Source: Bog-756 sp963831535
GTDB lineage: Bacteria; Actinomycetota; Acidimicrobiia; Acidimicrobiales; RAAP-2
Assembly (NCBI GenBank): GCA_963831535.1
Contig: CAWHQP010000007.1
Location: 1-64,000, forward strand
DNA: 64,000 bases
Direction: 5' to 3'
This document shows positions 26,120 to 34,966 of the stretch, in pieces (within the stretch, counting starts at the first letter, position 1; each line of letters starts with the position of its first letter). The translations under genes were made by a program, and so were the position numbers. The notes beneath the pieces are model-generated. The model was not told the origin of the DNA. It searched no databases and worked only from the letters and a program-made list of their open reading frames with translations.

Positions 26120-26738
26120 AATCACGGGCTCGGGTTGCAATGCGGATCTCAAGCCCGCCCTTCTAGCGATCGCCAACCGTGACCACGATGCCGCAATTGC
26201 TCTTCTCACGAGGGCGCCTTCTCTGGTGAGGGCTTCATTGGTCCGGAGCGACAAGTTCTTTCTGGCCGAGCGCTTCGCTCGGGTCTACGGGGCGATACCG
26301 CGCTGCACGCTGCTTCATTCAGCTATGACAAGGAGATGGCGCGAGTTCTTATCGCTAGAGGGGCCGAAGTCCAAGCCAAGAATCGGCGAGGTGCCGAACC
26401 GCTTCACGCGGCAGCGATCGAGAATCTGACCTCGCCGACTTGTAATCCGGAATAGCAGTGTGACGTCATCATCTTGCTCGTGGAATCTGGTACGGATCCC
26501 CATGCTGCAGAAGTCGGAGGTGTGGTGTGACACCCCTGCATCGAGCAGTCCGGAATCGATGCTCGGATGCAGTTGAGATAGTTCTATGCACTGGTGCCGA
26601 CCCTGGTCTTCCCAACGACGGCGGCTCAAGTGCAGCCGACCTTGCCTCGTTGACTACGGGCCGCAGTGGTCGGGCTCCGTGGAGGCCAGTGGCGAGCAAT
26701 GCCTTATTTTCAAGCTTCTCGAGAGCAGCACCCCATGA
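26120..26738 (+). pseudogene. Ankyrin-repeat protein, broken by frameshifts and a stop
   Basis: Pieces in three frames follow one another: LLAIANRDHDAAIALLTRAP; then GDTALHAASFSYDKEMARVL, IARGAEVQAKNRRGAEPLHA; an in-frame TAG at 26453-26455; QCDVIILLVESGTDPHAAEV; then after a shift TPLHRAVRNRCSDAVEIVL and CTGADPGLPNDGG; and after another EQCLIFKLLESSTP with a stop at 26736. Each piece matches the ankyrin consensus (G-T-LHxAA, GAxVxAKNxxGxxPLH). At least three frameshifts plus one nonsense codon show real decay. Confidence 0.8.
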
Positions 26739-26828
26739 ACAGTGGTCTCGCCGTGCAAGCGGTGGCCGGGCCCGTGCCCCAAAATGCCGGGCTCGAGCGA
26801 AGGATCCCTGGAAAATATAGGATTAGCA

Positions 26829-27218
26829 ATGTCATCATTTCCAGCTTTCAATCATTACGCCTTGACGGTTTCTAATCTCCAACGAAGCATCGACTGGTAC
26901 GAGCGCCTCTTCGGGTCGCCGCCGGTTGCGGTCATGGACGAGGATAGTTTTCAAGCGGCGATTTGGTTTGAGCCAATGTTCGCAATCCACGCAAATCGGC
27001 TCCCGCTTGAGGGCGACGTGTTTGATGAATCTCGAATCGGACTCGACCACGTCGCCTTTGGTTGCGCGAGTCGAGAAGAACTCGATTCCTGGCCATCACG
27101 ACTCGATGCCTTAGGTATCGAGCACGGTGAGATCTTGGATCGATCGTACGGGGCCGGTCTCGCATTTCGGGACCCAGACAACATTCAGCTCGAGTTCTTT
27201 CTGCCAATGGGCACATAG
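26829..27218 (+). CDS. Glyoxalase/bleomycin-resistance (VOC) family protein
   Basis: 129 residues from ATG 26829. FNHYALTVSNLQRSIDWYERLFG, SRIGLDHVAFGCASREELDSW and AGLAFRDPDNIQLEFF give the two beta-alpha-beta-beta-beta modules with H/E-type metal-ligand positions. It is a more standard VOC enzyme than the one at 19428. Substrate unknown; neighbours are pseudogenes. Confidence 0.85.
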   Translation: MSSFPAFNHYALTVSNLQRSIDWYERLFGSPPVAVMDEDSFQAAIWFEPMFAIHANRLPLEGDVFDESRIGLDHVAFGCASREELDSWPSRLDALGIEHGEILDRSYGAGLAFRDPDNIQLEFFLPMGT

Positions 27219-27423
27219 GTTGCAGTGTTGCAACACGCCGCGTCGTAACGCTCGAGCGAGGGTTGATTTGCCACCATCACCATTCCAAACGACGACAGCC
27301 CGAGCCATTTGGAAATCGCACCCATCGGTGAGGTCGGGATCCACAAATCACCGGGTCGGCGTCACCACCGAGGGGGGCCCAAAGATCAGGGGGCGTCGCT
27401 CCTTGGTGCGAACCTGACGATTG

Positions 27424-27966
27424 CTAGGACCCCGGCCAGTCCCACCGCGACTTCCCCACCCAGACAGGTGAGCCACTGCTCCGCGTGGCCAAAGCGGCAA
27501 AGGGCTCCAAGACGAAAAGCACCGCAAGCCCGATCGGGACGACGAGAGACTTCGACCTCGTCCACCAACTGTCAAGCCATCCAAGCGCTGGCCCGCTGAG
27601 CGTGGCGAAGACGAAGAACGTTTTACCGCCGTCGAACGTCAGGTGCAGGGCAATGATCCACGGATGGGGCCTGAGCTGTAGGACATACGAGTTGGCGGCA
27701 TAGAAGCTGCCAAGTGCCACAAGTGAGAGCATCAATCCCATTGCGGTCCGACAGCCATGCGTCCCCGACCCACAAGGGCACCACCAGCGAACGGCAGGAG
27801 CAGGCAGGGTGCACTCGCATTGCCGAGCGCGAAATTGAATGCCCTCGCCGTTTCCCTTCAGAATCGAATCGCCAACTCCGAAGGCGACCGCAACAAACAG
27901 CAAGATGGCGAGCTTGGAGCCATCCCTGGTGTGCGTGACCGGAAGGATATCTTTGCCGCCATTCAC
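27424..27966 (-). pseudogene. Polytopic membrane protein (DUF6518-like) with two compensating frameshifts
   Basis: From GTG 27966: SKLAILLFVAVAFGVGDSIL in one frame; FALGNASAPCLLLPFAGGAL and VGRGRMAVG in the next; then back to the first with MGLMLSLVALGSFYAANSYV and PALGWLDSWWTR to the end. Together these make a 5-6 helix membrane protein of the DUF6518 kind. The shifts lie near 27838 and 27745 and cancel each other. As written, the middle is scrambled, so the product is either inactive or the sequence has two indel errors. Confidence 0.55.
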
Positions 27967-28275
27967 ACTGCCCCAGATCGCTGCCGGGTCATGCGTGCCG
28001 AGCCTCCTTGAACGGAACCTGGCATCATCGAAGCATGAAGTCGTGCGAGTGGACCACCTCTTCGGACGTGACCCTGGCATGCCAGGCCGAGGCGAGGTTC
28101 AAGATAGCGACATTGCCACCAGTGGCTTCGTAGATGGTCTCCACAAGTCAGAAGGCTATTCCCGGAGGAGTTCCGGTGCCTCCGAACAATGGATCGGGGC
28201 GCTTGTAGACCCCGGCGGACCGGTACGAGTGGGGAGGTAGAGGCGCCGCAGAGATCGGGTGATGCAACTTCAGTT
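27967..28275. other. Intergenic region, 309 bp, no gene recognised
   Basis: Short frames on both strands without features. Includes the palindromic GGCATGCC near 28077. Nothing else seen. Confidence 0.4.
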
Positions 28276-28815
28276 TCAGGCGGTGGTGCCAAACCTCTTT
28301 GCGGCACGGTTGGCTGCGGCGGACCCAGCCATCTGCCGGAGAAGTAGTAGGCCGTCAAGGATCGCAATGGCCGTTTCGGCCTCTGCCCGACGATGTGCCG
28401 GTGTGCCCTGGAGGTAGTCGGCCGCCCAAGTGATCCAGGCTGCAACGAGTTGGGGAACGAGGGTGCGATAGGGCTCTCGTCCCGATGCGGCCAAGCCCGT
28501 CGCCTCCAGGAACAGGGAGAAGACCGCGTCGGCCTCCGCCCTGGCCATAACTGGCCATGCGGCCTTGACCAATTGACGGTATTCCCTGGCCGGCGACCTG
28601 AAGGCAGGCTCCAGGGCTTGCTGCAGCTGGATGCCGACACCAAGGAGGACCTGACCGACGAGGTCCTCCTTGGAAGGGAAGTAGTAGACGACGACTCGGT
28701 CGCTGATACCGAGTCGCTTTGCGACACGCCCGTAGGTCAGCTGGCTGAGCCCATCGTCGAACGCGACGGCCAACGCACCGTCCAGAATCTCTCCTTTGGT
28801 GTGTCGGTAGCCCAT
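28276..28815 (-). CDS. TetR-family transcriptional regulator
   Basis: About 179 residues from ATG 28815 (two GTG codons just upstream are alternatives). Helix-turn-helix: ILDGALAVAFDDGLSQLTYG followed by RVAKRLGISDRVVVYYFPSK. The ligand domain is of the TetR_C type. It is divergent from an alpha/beta hydrolase with a strong pair of operator half-sites between them, so it very probably represses that gene and itself. Confidence 0.88.
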   Translation of the reverse strand: MGYRHTKGEILDGALAVAFDDGLSQLTYGRVAKRLGISDRVVVYYFPSKEDLVGQVLLGVGIQLQQALEPAFRSPAREYRQLVKAAWPVMARAEADAVFSLFLEATGLAASGREPYRTLVPQLVAAWITWAADYLQGTPAHRRAEAETAIAILDGLLLLRQMAGSAAANRAAKRFGTTA

Positions 28816-28825
28816 CACCACTGGA

Positions 28826-28869
28826 TTGTAGTGATAACTGCGACTACTGTTCTTCAGTGATCACTACAA
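28826..28869. promoter_or_regulatory. TetR operator: 10-bp inverted repeats
   Basis: TTGTAGTGAT (28826-28835) and ATCACTACAA (28860-28869) are perfect inverted copies 24 bp apart. The right copy also forms the near-palindrome TTCAGTGATCACTACAA with the core AGTGATCACT. Both lie between the divergent tetR and hydrolase genes. Confidence 0.7.
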
Positions 28870-28923
28870 CTGGCGTCACGAAGTCTCGGAACGCCAACTC
28901 CCTTAAGATCCTCTGGAGGTCTA

Positions 28924-29805
28924 GTGCCGTCCCTGACTGCTGCCGAAGCTTCCGAACTCTTCCGTTGTGCGCCTACCGCGCTTCTCGATGTCGGCGCCGG
29001 CGACGTCGCCTACCGTCGCGTCGGCCTGGGGCCCGATGTGCTCTTCGTCCATGGATGGCCGGTCAGTGGGGCAACGTTCCGAACACTCCTACCGCACATG
29101 AGTTCCCAGGTGACGTGTCACATCATCGACCTCCCCGGCGCCGGCTCGAGCCGATTTGGGGCCGCGACGACCCTCACCGTGGACCAGCACATCGCAACGG
29201 TCCGGCGGGTCGTGGACCTGCTCGGACTCGACCAGGTGGCTGTCGTCGGGCATGACAGCGGCGGGTTGATCGCCCGTCACGCACTGGCCGGCGATCCCAG
29301 GATGCGAGCCATGGCGCTCATCGACACGGAACAACCCCATGGACTCAACTGGCGCTTCCGGTCGTTCCTCGCCGTCAGGAACGCACCAGGTGTGGGCGGA
29401 GGGTTGGGCTGGATCGCCGGGCAGCCGAGGCTTCGACGGAGCAAGTTCGTGTTCGGTGACAGCTTCGTCGACCGCTCACTCCTCGACGACGAGTTCGACG
29501 AGTTCTTCCTCCAGCCCCTCCACTTGTCGCACGAACGGCGTGCCGCCGCCATCAAGGTGCTTCGCAGCTTCGATACTCAGCACATCGATCGACTTACCGA
29601 GTTGCACCAGCGCATAGACGTTCCTGTGCAACTCATCTGGGGGGATCGCGATCCGTTCTTCCCTCTCGAATGGGCTGAGGAGATGGTGGGGACGTTCCCT
29701 GATGCCCGCCTCGCGGTCATCCAAAATGCGAGCCTGTTCTGCCACGAGGAGTGCCCCGCCGACGTCGCACAGGCCATGCTTCCGGTCCTCCTGGGATCGA
29801 GCTGA
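28924..29805 (+). CDS. Alpha/beta hydrolase with Asp nucleophile
   Basis: 293 residues. HGWPVSG gives the oxyanion hole, VVGHDSGGLIARHAL the nucleophile Asp (in place of Ser), and LIWGDRDPFFP the acid; the C-terminal FCHEECP holds the histidine. This type includes haloalkane dehalogenases and epoxide hydrolases. Start at GTG 28924, 10 bp behind TGGAGG. The divergent TetR repressor and shared operator suggest induction by the substrate or a related compound. Confidence 0.85.
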   Translation: MPSLTAAEASELFRCAPTALLDVGAGDVAYRRVGLGPDVLFVHGWPVSGATFRTLLPHMSSQVTCHIIDLPGAGSSRFGAATTLTVDQHIATVRRVVDLLGLDQVAVVGHDSGGLIARHALAGDPRMRAMALIDTEQPHGLNWRFRSFLAVRNAPGVGGGLGWIAGQPRLRRSKFVFGDSFVDRSLLDDEFDEFFLQPLHLSHERRAAAIKVLRSFDTQHIDRLTELHQRIDVPVQLIWGDRDPFFPLEWAEEMVGTFPDARLAVIQNASLFCHEECPADVAQAMLPVLLGSS

Positions 29806-30093
29806 TCAATCGCGTCTGCGCAGGGCGAGGAGAACAGTGGCTCGGTGACGTCTGAGTCGGTGCACATGCCGGGCCCATGCCCTGCCAGACGCCTCATTGT
29901 GCCCTAGACCGCCGGGGAGAGCGGCGGTTATTAATCGTGGCCACACGGTGGCTCGGAGGCACGGGCTGAGCCCCTTTTAGATGCCTGGAGATGGCTGACT
30001 GTTGCGATCAGCGTCGTCTCGATGCTGAAGTGACCAAGGTTTTCAAAGAGGTCAACTCTGTATGCAGAACGATCTCAACAGAGTGGAGGGCCG
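29806..30093. other. Intergenic region between convergent genes, no gene recognised
   Basis: 288 bp. GACCGCCGGGGAGAGCGGCGG near 29908-29928 can fold into a hairpin (CCGCC / GGCGG) and could terminate the hydrolase transcript; no U-run follows. Confidence 0.35.
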
Positions 30094-30861
30094 CTACAGC
30101 AGCAATTCGAGCCTGGCCGCTATCTCTCGATAGCGGTTAACGGGGATTAGGTGGACACCATCGAACGCCTCTGACTCGTAGATCGCCTCGATGTGGTCGC
30201 AGGCAATGTCAACGCCCGATCCACGATCTCGGTCAAGCTGACCGATGATCGCTTCGGGGACGGCCAACTGAGGTACGTCGGTGGACAATTTGCGAGCCAT
30301 CGATGAGCTCGGGAGCACCATCACTCCTGCATAGATCGGACCGTCGAACTCGACTGACAAGCGCCATTGAAGCAAGTCGTCGATCGAGTAGGTCACCTGG
30401 GTGAGGAGAAAATCAGCGCCCTGCTTCCAGGCTGGAATGGGACGCAGGCCAGTCGCAGCACCGAGCCGGACTGAGTCGATCATTTCCGTTCGATCGGCGA
30501 AGGCTCGGGCTTCGGTGATCATCGATTTGACCGTGAGGTCGTCCGAACGAGCGCCCGTCTCTGGTCGGTCGCCGTACACGAACAGGAATTCGTTCACTCC
30601 ATAGGCGGCCGCGGTAAGCAGATCCCTCTGGAAGCCGAGAAAATTCCGGTCACGAGCATTGATGCATGCGATTGAGCGGCCACCCATGAGCCGCACCTCA
30701 TGTGCCACTGCGATGCTCGACACCGTTGCGCGGCCAATATGGTTGTCGGGAATCAAGAAGGCGTTGGCGACCTTGCTCAGTACGCCGATCTGATGACGGA
30801 CATGCGTTAGGTCCGGGCGGGTTGCAGGTTCGACTTCGCAGATGATCTTGAACGTCCGCAT
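30094..30861 (-). CDS. Methylenetetrahydrofolate reductase-like protein
   Basis: 255 residues of the MetF TIM-barrel family: FKIICEVEPATRPDLTHVR (strand 1 with the FEFxPP-equivalent), SIACINARDRNFLGFQRDLL and GVNEFLFVYGDRPETG (strand-loop with GDxP), and ADFLLTQVTYSIDDL (the QxxF/Y region). It is shorter and more diverged than housekeeping MetF, and it is not next to folate or methionine genes, so its substrate may differ. Start ATG 30861. Confidence 0.75.
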   Translation of the reverse strand: MRTFKIICEVEPATRPDLTHVRHQIGVLSKVANAFLIPDNHIGRATVSSIAVAHEVRLMGGRSIACINARDRNFLGFQRDLLTAAAYGVNEFLFVYGDRPETGARSDDLTVKSMITEARAFADRTEMIDSVRLGAATGLRPIPAWKQGADFLLTQVTYSIDDLLQWRLSVEFDGPIYAGVMVLPSSSMARKLSTDVPQLAVPEAIIGQLDRDRGSGVDIACDHIEAIYESEAFDGVHLIPVNRYREIAARLELLL

Positions 30862-30941
30862 CAGTATCGCTCAACGATACGTCGAGATCCGGGGGGCATG
30901 GGGGGTACCCACAACGCCGGGGTTGGTGGGATGCTGAGGGC

Positions 30942-31163
30942 GTGGGCTATCAGCCGAGTGTTCAGGTACGAAAGGACCTAACCGGCGTGGTCATGACCGA
31001 GTGGGTAGACGGGTTGGAGCCGGATAACCCGAGCGCTGAGCACAGTTTCGGATGGAACCGGAAAGGAGATGGCCCCATCGATAATGTTCGGCAAAAGGGG
31101 CTTCTCCTCGATATCGCAAAGGCAGAGCATCTCAACGAAGGATCCTGGTCGACGGTGGAATGA
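30942..31163 (+). CDS. Hypothetical small protein, uncertain
   Basis: 73 residues from GTG 30942, hydrophilic, with MTEWVDGLEPDNPSAEHSFG and GLLLDIAKAEHLNEGSWSTV. No recognised domain. It could also be a remnant. Weak call. Confidence 0.3.
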   Translation: MGYQPSVQVRKDLTGVVMTEWVDGLEPDNPSAEHSFGWNRKGDGPIDNVRQKGLLLDIAKAEHLNEGSWSTVE

Positions 31164-31377
31164 AGGTCTGGTGAACCGCACGCGCCAGCCGGTACGATCC
31201 TCAGTGCCCGGCCATCGCTGAAGGTTGGGTTCGGCGACGCCTATGCTCACAGTTTTCAGATCGGATGCGTTTGTTGACGTGATAGCTGTCCCGGAAGCGC
31301 CTGAAGATGCCACGTGAACGGCGCCCCGTGGCACCAGATGTGGTGGTCGATGCCGCCAGCTAGTATGGGCTGCCCGC

Positions 31378-33036
31378 ATGGGTGACGTTCTACCCGTACC
31401 TGCTCGGCAGATCGGATCGACAGTCGGCGACAAGCCATCGCGGGCCCGATCGTTGGCGCTCGCGACACTGCTGTTCGTCCTTTTTCTGACCTTTCTCGAC
31501 AACACCATCGTGACAGTGGTGTTGGCTAATGTGCAGAGCGACCTGCACGCTTCGGTTAGCCAGCTGCAGTGGGTGGTGAACGGGTACGCCCTGACCTTTG
31601 CCAGTTTGATGCTGAGCTTCGGCACCATCGGCGATCTCCTCGGGCGCAAGAAGGTGATCCTGTTCGGCGTGGCCGTGTTCTGTGCCGGCTCGGTGATCGC
31701 CGCCGTAGCGCCCACCACCGACATTCTCATCGCCGGCCGGGTGGTCATGGGCATCGGTGCCGCTGCGTCGGAGCCCGGCACGCTGTCGATGATCCGACAG
31801 CTCTATCCCGACCGCGCCGAGCGGGCCCGGTCCCTCGGGATCTGGGCCGCGGTGTCCAGCCTCGGGCTGGCCCTCGGCCCCCTCATTGGGGGCCTCTTGG
31901 TCTTCGGGTTCTCGTGGCGGGCCATCTTCTGGGCCAATGTCATCTTCGGCGTGCTGGCCTTCATCAGTGCGGTCGTCGTGCTGCCCGAGAGCTCCGACCC
32001 CGTCCGGGCCCGGTTCGACTTGCCGGGGTTGTTCCTCGGGGCACTGGCGCTCGGATCGCTCACCTTCGGCATCATCCTGGGGGAGACCGCCGGCTACCGC
32101 ACCTGGTGGATCGATCTGCTCTTCTTGTCCTCGCTGCTGATGGCCGTGGCCTTCGTGCTGGCCGAGCTCCGGGCCAAGAACCCGGTGCTCAACGTGCGCT
32201 ATTTCAAGAAGCCCGCCTTTGCCTCGTCGACCATCATCGCCTTCACTGCCTACTTCGGAACCTTCGCCATCTTCTTCATGGTGGCGCTGTACCTGCAGGT
32301 GGTGGTGTCCGTCTCCCCGCTAGGCCTGGCCCTGGACTTCGTTCCTCTAGCCGTCGGCATGGTGGCGGCCTCGCTCGTCACCGGTCGCTGGGTGGCGGCA
32401 TGGGGTCCCCGCATCCCGATGGCCACCGGATGTCTGCTGGCCGGGATCGGGATCCTCCTCACGAATGCCCAGGTCAACCCTCATGTGGGGGTCGGTCAGA
32501 TCGGATGGACCATGTTCATCGCCGGCGTGGGGGTGGGTATGGCCATGGTTCCGGTGACCTCGGCGTCGCTGGGCTCGGTCCCAGCCGAGCACTCCGGCAT
32601 GGCCGCCTCCACCACCAACACCTTCCGCGAACTCGGCGCCGTGGTCGGGGTAGCTGTCCTGGGGTCGATCGTCAACGGCCAGCTGACGGTCAACCTGGTC
32701 CGACGTCTTACTGCAATCGGAATTCCTAAGTCCTACCAGTCCCTAGTCGTCTCGGCCGTCACCACCGGCTCTTACCAGAGCGAGTCCAAATCGGCGACAG
32801 GTAAGTCTCCCGCCATTACCCACATCGTCAATGAGGTGACCTCGGCTGCCTACGGCGCGTTCGGGCGGGGCCTGCACCTCTCACTCAACATCGCCGGTGC
32901 ACTGCTTTTGGCCTCAGCCGTCTTGGCTCTGACCACAGTCTATGGCCGACGGATCCACCTGGAGAGAGTGCAGTCTGAGGAAGGACACCTGCTCCACTTC
33001 TCGACCGACGATGAGACCGAAGCCCTCGCTGAGTGA
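31378..33036 (+). CDS. MFS drug efflux transporter, DHA2 family (EmrB/QacA type)
   Basis: 552 residues with 14 predicted membrane helices. Signatures: FLTFLDNTIVTVVLANVQSD (motif D1), QWVVNGYALTFASLMLSFG and GDLLGRKKVILFGV (motif A), AGRVVMGIGAAASEPGTLSM and LGLALGPLIGGLL (motif C). A drug/proton antiporter of the cytoplasmic membrane; the transported compound is unknown. Codon use shifts at about 32705 toward less GC-rich DNA in the last 110 residues. No regulator adjacent. Confidence 0.92.
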   Translation: MGDVLPVPARQIGSTVGDKPSRARSLALATLLFVLFLTFLDNTIVTVVLANVQSDLHASVSQLQWVVNGYALTFASLMLSFGTIGDLLGRKKVILFGVAVFCAGSVIAAVAPTTDILIAGRVVMGIGAAASEPGTLSMIRQLYPDRAERARSLGIWAAVSSLGLALGPLIGGLLVFGFSWRAIFWANVIFGVLAFISAVVVLPESSDPVRARFDLPGLFLGALALGSLTFGIILGETAGYRTWWIDLLFLSSLLMAVAFVLAELRAKNPVLNVRYFKKPAFASSTIIAFTAYFGTFAIFFMVALYLQVVVSVSPLGLALDFVPLAVGMVAASLVTGRWVAAWGPRIPMATGCLLAGIGILLTNAQVNPHVGVGQIGWTMFIAGVGVGMAMVPVTSASLGSVPAEHSGMAASTTNTFRELGAVVGVAVLGSIVNGQLTVNLVRRLTAIGIPKSYQSLVVSAVTTGSYQSESKSATGKSPAITHIVNEVTSAAYGAFGRGLHLSLNIAGALLLASAVLALTTVYGRRIHLERVQSEEGHLLHFSTDDETEALAE

Positions 33037-33311
33037 AATTGTTTGCCCCGATCCAGAGAGTGGCGGAAAGGCCTCGATGAAAGCCTCTCCCATGGACGTG
33101 CAATCGCCTTTTGCAGGATGCACGCCGTGCTATCGCCGAAATGAATCAACGAGCACCGATCGAATCCGGAGACGGAATGGAGCAGAAGGGGGTGGAGGAT
33201 GTCGCCTTCTGAGCGTCATCATTGATGCCGATCTCCCCTCTTTGGGGCGTGTAGTCGATCCACTGGCCACGATTGAGCCACGGAGGCCCTCTCCGGGACA
33301 AAGCCCAGATT
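33037..33311. other. Region between the MFS gene and the repeat at 33312, no gene recognised
   Basis: Short frames on both strands without family features. It would be the right end of the DNA flanking the 7.1-kb element. Confidence 0.35.
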
Positions 33312-33335
33312 GACAGTGAGCCGGCCTGTAGGCGT
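33312..33335. repeat. Left attachment-site copy (rnpB 3'-end duplicate)
   Basis: TGACAGTGAGCCGGCC followed by TGTAGGCG matches 23 of 24 bases at 40390-40413. No other part of rnpB is present here. Confidence 0.75.
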
Positions 33336-33391
33336 GACACCGTCCTTAATCGCCGTCTGAGCTGGGAGTTTGTGGGTGGATGGGACCCTTC

Positions 33392-33453
33392 AGTCCTCAG
33401 TACGTCCTCAGTAGAACCGACAATCGGGGGTGCTGACGGCTACTGACGGGCAA
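33392..33453. repeat. Left arm-type repeats: AGTCCTCA pair and ACTGACGGGCAA
   Basis: AGTCCTCA at 33392-33399 and CGTCCTCA at 33403-33410 (11-bp phase), then ACTGACGGGCAA at 33442-33453. The same sequence types recur at the right end with the same 11-bp phase, as integrase arm-binding sites do. Confidence 0.55.
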
Positions 33454-33544
33454 CCCGGACTACGAACTCCCGCATCACCGCGCTGGCCATCGGTATATGA
33501 CGACGGCCGAATTATTGACTGCCCCCGACCGAATCCTCATTGAG

Positions 33545-34729
33545 TCAAGAGGGCAATTGTGAGGGGTTTCGGGCGCGTCTCGTCAGGACGCCGTCGGAGC
33601 TCGAATGCATAGAATTCGTTGGGTCCGGGAGTGACTTCGCCGAAGAGCCGGCCGCCAGGGTGCAGAGCCGGTCACGCAGGCTATGAGTCGTTCCCGCTTG
33701 TCCTCTCGGCCCCTTACTTCTGTGCGTCGATGAGGGCTGCCGATAGACGGCGTTGCTGACCCGACGCTTGAGCGACCGGATGGCCTCCCGCTTGGTCTTG
33801 CCCTCCGCCACCTTCTTCTCGAAGTAGATCCGGCACTCTGAGTTGGTCTGGCGGATCTGGCAGATGGCCACCATGTGGATGGCGTGGTTGAGCTGGCGGT
33901 TGCCCCGGCGGCTCAGGCGGAAGAAGATCCGCCCTCCCGATGACCGCTCCACCGGTGCCACGCCGGCATAGGAGGCGTACTGATCCCGGGTGGTGAACCG
34001 CCGGACATCGCCGGTGTAGCCGATGAGTTCACAGGCCAGGATCGGGCCCACTCCATAGAGCTCGGTGAGCGAGGTTCCCGAAGCCTTCACCGCCGTTTTG
34101 ATCCGCCTGTGGGACTCCTGCACATCGAGCCGCTCCACGTCGTGCAGCAGCTCGTGGGCCAGGTCATAACGGGTCTGTTCCACCGCAGTGATCGGTTCGA
34201 AGTCATTGAGGAGCCGCACAGCGTCAGAAGCGTTGAGCTCCTTGGAAATTCCGCCCGGTGACAGATTGACCAGAGCAGCGTGGAGGCGGGAGACCACGAT
34301 GTTGCGAAGCCGCCCGATCTCGTGATTCCGTTTGGCCAGGAGACGGAGTACCTCCCGATGGTCGGCAGGCTCGACCGATCGGAGCCCAGGCGACCGCAGA
34401 GCGGCGATGGCCACCGATAGAGCATCGTTCGGGTCGTTCTTGTTGGACTTTCCAGTACTGAGCACTCGCACCCTCGAAACGAGGGTGGCCGGCACATCGA
34501 GGACCTGCTCACCGGCTCCCACCAGTTGCTGGGACAAGAGATAGCGAATGCCTCTGGCCGACTCGACAGCCCAAGTGCGCTCACCGAGTGGCTCCGCCCA
34601 TGCCAACAGCCGGTCCGTCTGCTGACAGGTGGCTCGCACCTTGATCTCAGCCAGCGGCTGCTCATCTCGGCCGATGGCCACTGCCGTGTGGGACGCCTTG
34701 TGAGGGTCGATCCCGATGATGACGGCCAT
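33545..34729 (-). CDS. IS110-family transposase (DEDD), intact
   Basis: 394 residues. The DEDD/RuvC-like N-terminal domain starts VIIGIDPHKASHTAVAIG with the first Asp, continues AVESARGIRYLLSQQL (Glu) and NKNDPNDALSVAIAAL (two Asp). The C-terminal Transposase_20 domain has LTELYGVGPILACELIGYTG, FTTRDQYASYAGVAPVERSS and RRGNRQLNHAIHMVAI with the catalytic Ser. The C-terminal 75 residues are extra and Ser/Arg-rich. Start at ATG 34729 after AAGGAGGAACTG. These enzymes work with a guide (bridge) RNA encoded next to the gene. Confidence 0.93.
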   Translation of the reverse strand: MAVIIGIDPHKASHTAVAIGRDEQPLAEIKVRATCQQTDRLLAWAEPLGERTWAVESARGIRYLLSQQLVGAGEQVLDVPATLVSRVRVLSTGKSNKNDPNDALSVAIAALRSPGLRSVEPADHREVLRLLAKRNHEIGRLRNIVVSRLHAALVNLSPGGISKELNASDAVRLLNDFEPITAVEQTRYDLAHELLHDVERLDVQESHRRIKTAVKASGTSLTELYGVGPILACELIGYTGDVRRFTTRDQYASYAGVAPVERSSGGRIFFRLSRRGNRQLNHAIHMVAICQIRQTNSECRIYFEKKVAEGKTKREAIRSLKRRVSNAVYRQPSSTHRSKGPRGQAGTTHSLRDRLCTLAAGSSAKSLPDPTNSMHSSSDGVLTRRARNPSQLPS

Positions 34730-34759
34730 CAGTTCCTCCTTCGTGGTCGGTTAGGAACC

Positions 34760-34920
34760 GCGAGGGCACTCCTGGTTTGAATCTCGTGCTTTGGTCCTCT
34801 TGCGAGCCACTCGCGGCGAAGTCCAGACAGGCAGAAACTCGGTCGAAAGCCAGTCAGCCGGAGCCGACGGCTGGCACTTAGAGAGCTACTCCGTCTGGAC
34901 CTCTAGACGCTACGAATGAA
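34760..34920 (-). ncRNA. Candidate IS110 bridge RNA region
   Basis: Noncoding DNA upstream of the IS110 transposase, where IS110-group elements encode their bridge RNA. It can fold: GTCCAGAC (34821-34828) pairs with GTCTGGAC (34893-34900) and encloses a hairpin CAGCCG/CGGCTG within 34855-34873. Exact ends and loop assignments cannot be set by eye. Confidence 0.4.
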
Positions 34921-34966
34921 CGAAGCATCTGCCAATAAGGCTCAACCAGGCACTTCGGTGACATGA

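Noticed and set aside
34770..34790. Possible tRNA T-arm (GGTTTGAATCTC)
   Set aside because: No acceptor or anticodon arm can be built around it; it lies in the IS110 noncoding end. No tRNA gene was found in the window.
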